Of a stretch of 64,000 nucleotides of DNA, positions 61,237 through 64,000 are shown in pieces. Numbering within the stretch: the stretch's first letter is position 1; the number at the start of each line of letters is the position of its first letter. The notes below the pieces were generated by a model, which was not told where the DNA came from, did not search any database, and saw only the letters and a list, made by a program, of their open reading frames with translations. The translations under genes and the position numbers were made by a program. This DNA is from Streptomyces fuscichromogenes (GTDB lineage Bacteria; Actinomycetota; Actinomycetes; Streptomycetales; Streptomycetaceae), in contig NZ_BMML01000031.1 in assembly GCF_014645815.1 (NCBI RefSeq), forward strand, positions 43,509 to 107,508. Direction: 5' to 3'.

Positions 61237-61242
61237 ATCCTA
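61237..61242 (-). promoter_or_regulatory. -10 box of possible leaderless promoter for membrane-protein gene
   Basis: Minus-strand TAGGAT, CCACGC, ATG 61230. The AGGA could also serve as a ribosome site at eight to nine bases, so either reading is possible. Confidence 0.4.
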
Positions 61243-61276
61243 TGATCACGTGCCCGGATCGGGCTCCTTTTCTTCC

Positions 61277-61740
61277 CTAACTTCCACTGTATGCACCAGA
61301 GTTCGAGACCTGAGCCTTCCGGGCCACCAGCCAAGCCGAACCTCTCGCGGTCCGGGGCCTCCGTCCGTCGGTCATGTTCTGGCGGCCTTCCGTGAAGTGG
61401 GGCTCCTCCTTGAGGTGCTCCCGGAGCAGACGCACCATCGGAGACGGGATCGGAACTATGCGCGCTTGCCCGCAGCCGTCAACCGCTCGCCCGGTCGTAG
61501 CCACCCACGTACGTGAGCGCGGTCGTCGGCTCCCGCTCCTGCCGAGGGTTGACCACCACGCGGTGGTCCACTTCCTGCACGGCCCGTTTCACCCGCCCAC
61601 GCCGGACGCAGCTCGACGGGCAGGTATTCCCAATCGACGGTGCGCTGAAGCACGTTGCACACCACCGTGCACCGCCTCCGGTACGTCTGGGTCGCCTTCC
61701 CGGGGCGCGTGGGTCGCTGAACCTCCGGTGCGGTGTTGCG
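61277..61740 (-). pseudogene. Relic of tyrosine integrase (fragment 2)
   Basis: Three frames on the minus strand give integrase pieces in the correct order: 'RPTRPGKATQTYRRRCTVVCNVLQRTVDWEYLPVEL' (61740-61605; SAM-like core-binding domain), 'VKRAVQEVDHRVVVNPRQEREPTTALTYVGGYDRASG' ending in a stop (61592-61479; start of the catalytic domain), and 'ARIVPIPSPMVRLLREHLKEE' (61504-61277; central catalytic domain). The C-terminal H-x-x-R...Y part is absent. This is a broken phage/ICE-type integrase. Confidence 0.72.
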
Positions 61741-61795
61741 TATGGACTCCGGAGGGGCAGTTCCGGTCCATGTCACGGGATGCAAGGGGAGCACC

Positions 61796-62122
61796 GTGCC
61801 CACACCGTCCGCGTCCGGGGCACCGAACGATCTCACCACGCTGGAGCCCATTCGCGTGGTGCGCATACGGAACACCGACGCGCTGGCCCAGTTGCTCGAC
61901 GACATACGCCAGGACCAGGACTATCGGGGGCACGAAGGGGCGGCCGTGGTCATCGGGGTCGCCGCGGCGGCGGTAGTCGGCTTCGGCTGCTCTCTCCTGA
62001 TCACCAGACCTGCCCAGGACACCCAGGACACCCAGGACACCCAGGGCTCCCAGGCCGACCCGGCCGTTCCCTCGGCGCGCGCGTCGGCCGCATCCAGCGC
62101 GGTCGGGGCGGTCGGCGTTTGA
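61796..62122 (+). CDS. Small single-pass membrane protein, probably the 5' part of a frameshifted gene
   Basis: 108 aa from GTG 61796, with AAGGGGAG four bases ahead. Cytoplasmic 40 residues 'LEPIRVVRIRNTDALAQLLDDIRQDQDYRGHEG', one membrane helix 'GAAVVIGVAAAAVVGFGCSLLI', then a Gln/Asp/Thr tandem (DTQ x3) and Ala/Ser linker ending at TGA 62120. Directly behind the stop, in another frame, lies a carbohydrate-binding module, so the original product may have been a membrane-anchored binding protein. Confidence 0.6.
   Translation: MPTPSASGAPNDLTTLEPIRVVRIRNTDALAQLLDDIRQDQDYRGHEGAAVVIGVAAAAVVGFGCSLLITRPAQDTQDTQDTQGSQADPAVPSARASAASSAVGAVGV
62012..62047. repeat. 9-bp tandem repeat in coding tail
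   Basis: CCCAGGACA repeated three times plus a partial fourth copy, encoding DTQ repeats in the linker of the small membrane protein. Confidence 0.75.
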
Positions 62123-62459
62123 GCAACCCCGGCTTCGAGTCGGGCGGTCCTCGCCCTGGAGCTGCGCCGGCGACGCGGGGGCGATCGTCTCCTGGCCCGT
62201 GCACGCCGGTTCCAAAGCTCTTCAGCGGAAGGTGAGTTCGGGAGACACCGCGCAGTGCGACCAGACCGTCGTGGTACGGCCGGACACCACCTACTCACTC
62301 AGCGGCTGGGTCCGCGGCTCCCACGTCTACCTGGGTGTGGACGGCGGCGCGTCCACCTGGGTCACGTCACCCTCCAGGTACAGCCCACTGACCGTCTCCT
62401 TCACCACGGGCGCCTCTCAGACCAGCGCGACGATCTACGTGCACGGCTGGAGGGTCACC
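62122..62459 (+). pseudogene. Frameshifted carbohydrate-binding-module fragment
   Basis: 'SNPGFESGGP' in one frame continues, one base shifted at about 62150, as 'PWSCAGDAGAIVSWPVHAGSKALQRKVSSGDTAQCDQTVVVRPDTTYSLSGWVRGSHVYLGVDGGASTWVTSPSRYSPLTVSFTTGASQTSATIYVHGW'. This is the CBM module (CBM4/9-like jelly roll) found at the N-terminus of Streptomyces GH18 and other secreted glycosidases. It lacks a start codon and signal peptide, and the family end is lost at the YwqG gene boundary. Confidence 0.7.
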
Positions 62460-62465
62460 GCGGGC

Positions 62466-63512
62466 TCACTGCATGTTCTCAAGGTGCGGGTGGTCGAAGG
62501 ACGTGGGGCAGATGTAGATCTGCATGTTGTATCCGCGGCCGATCCCCACCATCGGCGGGTCCTCCGGCTTGCGCAGCCCGACGGGTGCCGAGGGCCCCTC
62601 CTGGTCTTCGAGGGGGATCCAGCTGCCGCTCCCGCCGTCCCATTCTCCGGAGCTCACGGTGAGCAGCGGCCGGTAGGCGGCCTCGCAGACTTCACAGTGC
62701 ATGGGCCAGGGGTCGCAGAAGCTCCACGGGCCCCAGCCGCCGACTTTCCATCCCGGCGCGACGGAGTGCTCGTACTGGTAGTAGGCGCCGCCGGGGCCGG
62801 ACTCATCGTCCGGGTCCTGCTCGGCCCACTGTCGGCGTCCCCACTCGTACAGACGTTCCGCGAGTTCCTCAGGCAGCTCGTGGGGCGCGGGGTACTCGGT
62901 CACGACCTCGGGGTGGAGCACGCACGGCTCGGGAACGTAGCTGCCGTAATGGTCCACGTCGGCCGGTTCCGGCGGATCGGCGAGCAGCTTGTCGACGCTG
63001 TCGACGCTCCTGGAGTCCCGCCAGACGAGGTGGGCCGCCGGCAGCCCCTCGTCGTGGTCCAGGGGGCACCACAGCACCTGCAGCAGGTCCGTTCCCCCGG
63101 GGCCGGCAAGCCCGGGTATGTCGCGCAGGTAGAGCTGGGCGACGGGGAGCAGCGCGTTCGGCGCGGGGTGTGGTGGATGTCCTGTCTGGAGTTCGTCGAG
63201 GTATGCCTCTTGGCCGGGATCGAGGAGGTTCTCGTGAGGAGCGCGAGGACGCAGCCAGGCTGCTTCGAGCAGCGCCCTGCTGCGGCGGACGTCGTCCAGG
63301 GAGACCGGGAGGACGCCGTAGTGGTGGTGCTCCTTCGCGCAGACCGGCCACTCCTCGTCGGCCGGCCACAGCAGCGGGCCGCCGACGGAGCTCTCGTGGG
63401 CCGTCGGCTCACCGGGGCGTGGGTGAAGGCGCACCGTCTGCCGTGCCAGCGGCGCCAGTTCCGGGAACACGGACGCGATGTCCACGGGCCGGGGTGGCGT
63501 GGTTCTTGCCAA
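62466..63512 (-). CDS. YwqG/DUF1963-like protein
   Basis: 348 aa from TTG 63512, chosen for GAGAGGGAG five bases upstream; an ATG at 63554 lies within the heptamer repeat. 'SSVGGPLLWPADEEWPVC' matches the G-G-x-P-x-x-P-x-x-x-x-W-P signature of YwqG/DUF1963 proteins, followed by 'VAQLYLRDIPGLAGPGGTDLLQVLWCPLDHDE' and a C-terminal 'CEVCEAAYRPLLTVSSGEWDGGSGSWIPLED'. Soluble; function unknown. Runs up against the CBM relic at its 3' end. Confidence 0.78.
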   Translation of the reverse strand: MARTTPPRPVDIASVFPELAPLARQTVRLHPRPGEPTAHESSVGGPLLWPADEEWPVCAKEHHHYGVLPVSLDDVRRSRALLEAAWLRPRAPHENLLDPGQEAYLDELQTGHPPHPAPNALLPVAQLYLRDIPGLAGPGGTDLLQVLWCPLDHDEGLPAAHLVWRDSRSVDSVDKLLADPPEPADVDHYGSYVPEPCVLHPEVVTEYPAPHELPEELAERLYEWGRRQWAEQDPDDESGPGGAYYQYEHSVAPGWKVGGWGPWSFCDPWPMHCEVCEAAYRPLLTVSSGEWDGGSGSWIPLEDQEGPSAPVGLRKPEDPPMVGIGRGYNMQIYICPTSFDHPHLENMQ

Positions 63513-63910
63513 CGGAACTCCCTCTCCAGTCACGGGTATCAAGTCACGCGTCATGAGTCACGCGTCATGAGTCATGAGTCATGAGTCATGCGTCACGTGT
63601 GGGTTTCGGGCGGGACTCTATAGGCCTGCTCCGACAGGCCCTTCGACAGCGATGGCCGAGTTCCGTGCCGGGGCGTATCGGCCTGGCCGGATGCCGTGTT
63701 GTGCGTGGTCGCGGGCCTTACGTGGAAGCCGTACGCGGGAGCCGTACGGACGTGCGAGGACCGCGGGCGGAAGGCTGGTCCGAGGCCCTCGGCGAGCCGG
63801 AAGTCCGGCGGTTCGGCCTCTTCAGAAGCCCAAACGCTCGTATCGCCCGTACCCTTCATGGTGTCTACGGCGTCACATAGCGGGCGCCAAACCTCTGGAG
63901 GCAACACCCC
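63513..63910. other. Gene-free region ahead of rpoA
   Basis: 398 bp. It holds the heptamer array at 63543-63598 and otherwise sequence with open frames on both strands (about 100 codons each) that lack family features and have no good ribosome site. The last 20 bases are the rpoA ribosome-binding leader. Confidence 0.5.
63543..63598. repeat. Array of eight 7-bp repeats (GTCAYGM)
   Basis: Eight consecutive heptamers: GTCACGC, GTCATGA, GTCACGC, then three GTCATGA, GTCATGC and GTCACGT. It lies 31 bp upstream of the YwqG start on the minus strand. Confidence 0.85.
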
Positions 63911-64000
63911 GTGCTGATTGCTCAGCGTCCGTCCCTGACCGAAGAGGTCGTCGACGAGTTCCGTTCCCGGTTCGTGATCGAGCCGCTGGAGCCGGGCTTC
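63911..64000 (+). CDS. rpoA: RNA polymerase alpha subunit, 5' end (runs off the window)
   Basis: GTG 63911 with GGAGG nine bases ahead. The 30 visible codons read VLIAQRPSLTEEVVDEFRSR then FVIEPLEPGF, which is the N-terminus of streptomycete RpoA, exact or near-exact as I remember it. The start of the alpha N-terminal dimerisation domain is intact; the rest is beyond the edge, so whether the gene is complete is unknown. The usual neighbours (rpsM, rpsK before, rplQ after) are absent upstream. It could be an extra copy, a moved gene or a short fragment. Confidence 0.85.
   Translation, partial: MLIAQRPSLTEEVVDEFRSRFVIEPLEPGF

Noticed and set aside
62199..63584. A 461-codon plus-strand frame starting in the CBM relic
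   Set aside because: Only its first 90 codons resemble the CBM; the remainder is antisense to the YwqG-like gene.
63581..63907. Open frames of about 100 codons on both strands ahead of rpoA
   Set aside because: No ribosome site, no family features, and opposing frames overlap almost completely; composition alone explains them.

Overview
The window is a stretch of a Streptomyces chromosome. The base composition is very G+C rich with G/C-ending codons and frequent GTG/TTG starts. It carries the Streptomyces polarity genes scy and filP, an actinobacterial F-type ATP synthase operon followed by a DUF2550 gene, a Rho with a large Arg/Gln/Gly-rich insertion, actinobacterial NucS, and a chitinase with the typical direct-repeat promoter. 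The gene order from scy/filP through atp, prfA, rho and thr/lys to a tRNA-Arg is the core-chromosome order I associate with S. coelicolor SCO5350-SCO5400; that correspondence is from memory and not computed.

Layout. 1-1000: two AIM24-family genes, the first cut by the window edge. 1.0-4.5 kb: a MarR regulator, meaB, an acetyl-CoA acetyltransferase and methylmalonyl-CoA epimerase (propionate/methylmalonyl-CoA metabolism). 4.7-9.7 kb: the coiled-coil tip-growth proteins Scy and FilP. 9.9-14 kb: two tandem paralogous ABC ATPase/permease pairs. 14-22.6 kb: small zinc-ligand protein, LLM flavin oxidoreductase, SCO5389-like protein, nucS, a membrane-anchored ATPase, a STAS protein, 3-hydroxybutyryl-CoA dehydrogenase and a PduO-type cobalamin adenosyltransferase. 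22.6-29.8 kb: a lipoprotein, a 1539-aa secreted DNRLRE/Ig/trypsin protein and divergent chiC. 29.8-38.3 kb (minus strand): DUF2550 and atpIBEFHAGDC, with a Rex-type operator ahead of atpI. 38.5-45.3 kb (minus): a WecA/TagO-like transferase, glyA-like SHMT, a LMW-PTP-like protein, threonylcarbamoyl-AMP synthase, prmC, prfA and rpmE, a translation-quality and envelope cluster. 45.6-51 kb: an LCP ligase, a trypsin/FG-GAP protein and rho. 51.4-58.2 kb: thrB, thrC, hom, lysA, the ArgS-related gene (nrtL) and a stand-alone response regulator; hom-thrC-thrB and lysA supply the aspartate-family amino acids.

58.4-64 kb is different. It starts at a tRNA-Arg(CCG) and contains small membrane proteins, a YwqG-like protein and several decayed genes: two tyrosine-integrase relics, a gene interrupted by one TGA, a multi-frameshift relic and a frameshifted carbohydrate-binding module. 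This looks like the worn remains of integrated elements at a tRNA hotspot. At the right edge the window enters a GTG-started rpoA (RNA polymerase alpha) with its ribosome binding site, far from the usual ribosomal-protein context. That is the most unexpected item here.

Other points of note are a 67-bp duplication of the 3' end of the adenosyltransferase gene whose differences are all synonymous, a PTP-family protein with Ser in place of the nucleophilic Cys, a 17-codon mini-ORF bridging prmC and the tRNA-modification gene, two families of intergenic palindromes, and a recurring leaderless-promoter layout (TAnnnT, six bases, then start codon). No CRISPR array, rRNA, intact insertion sequence or biosynthetic gene cluster was seen.
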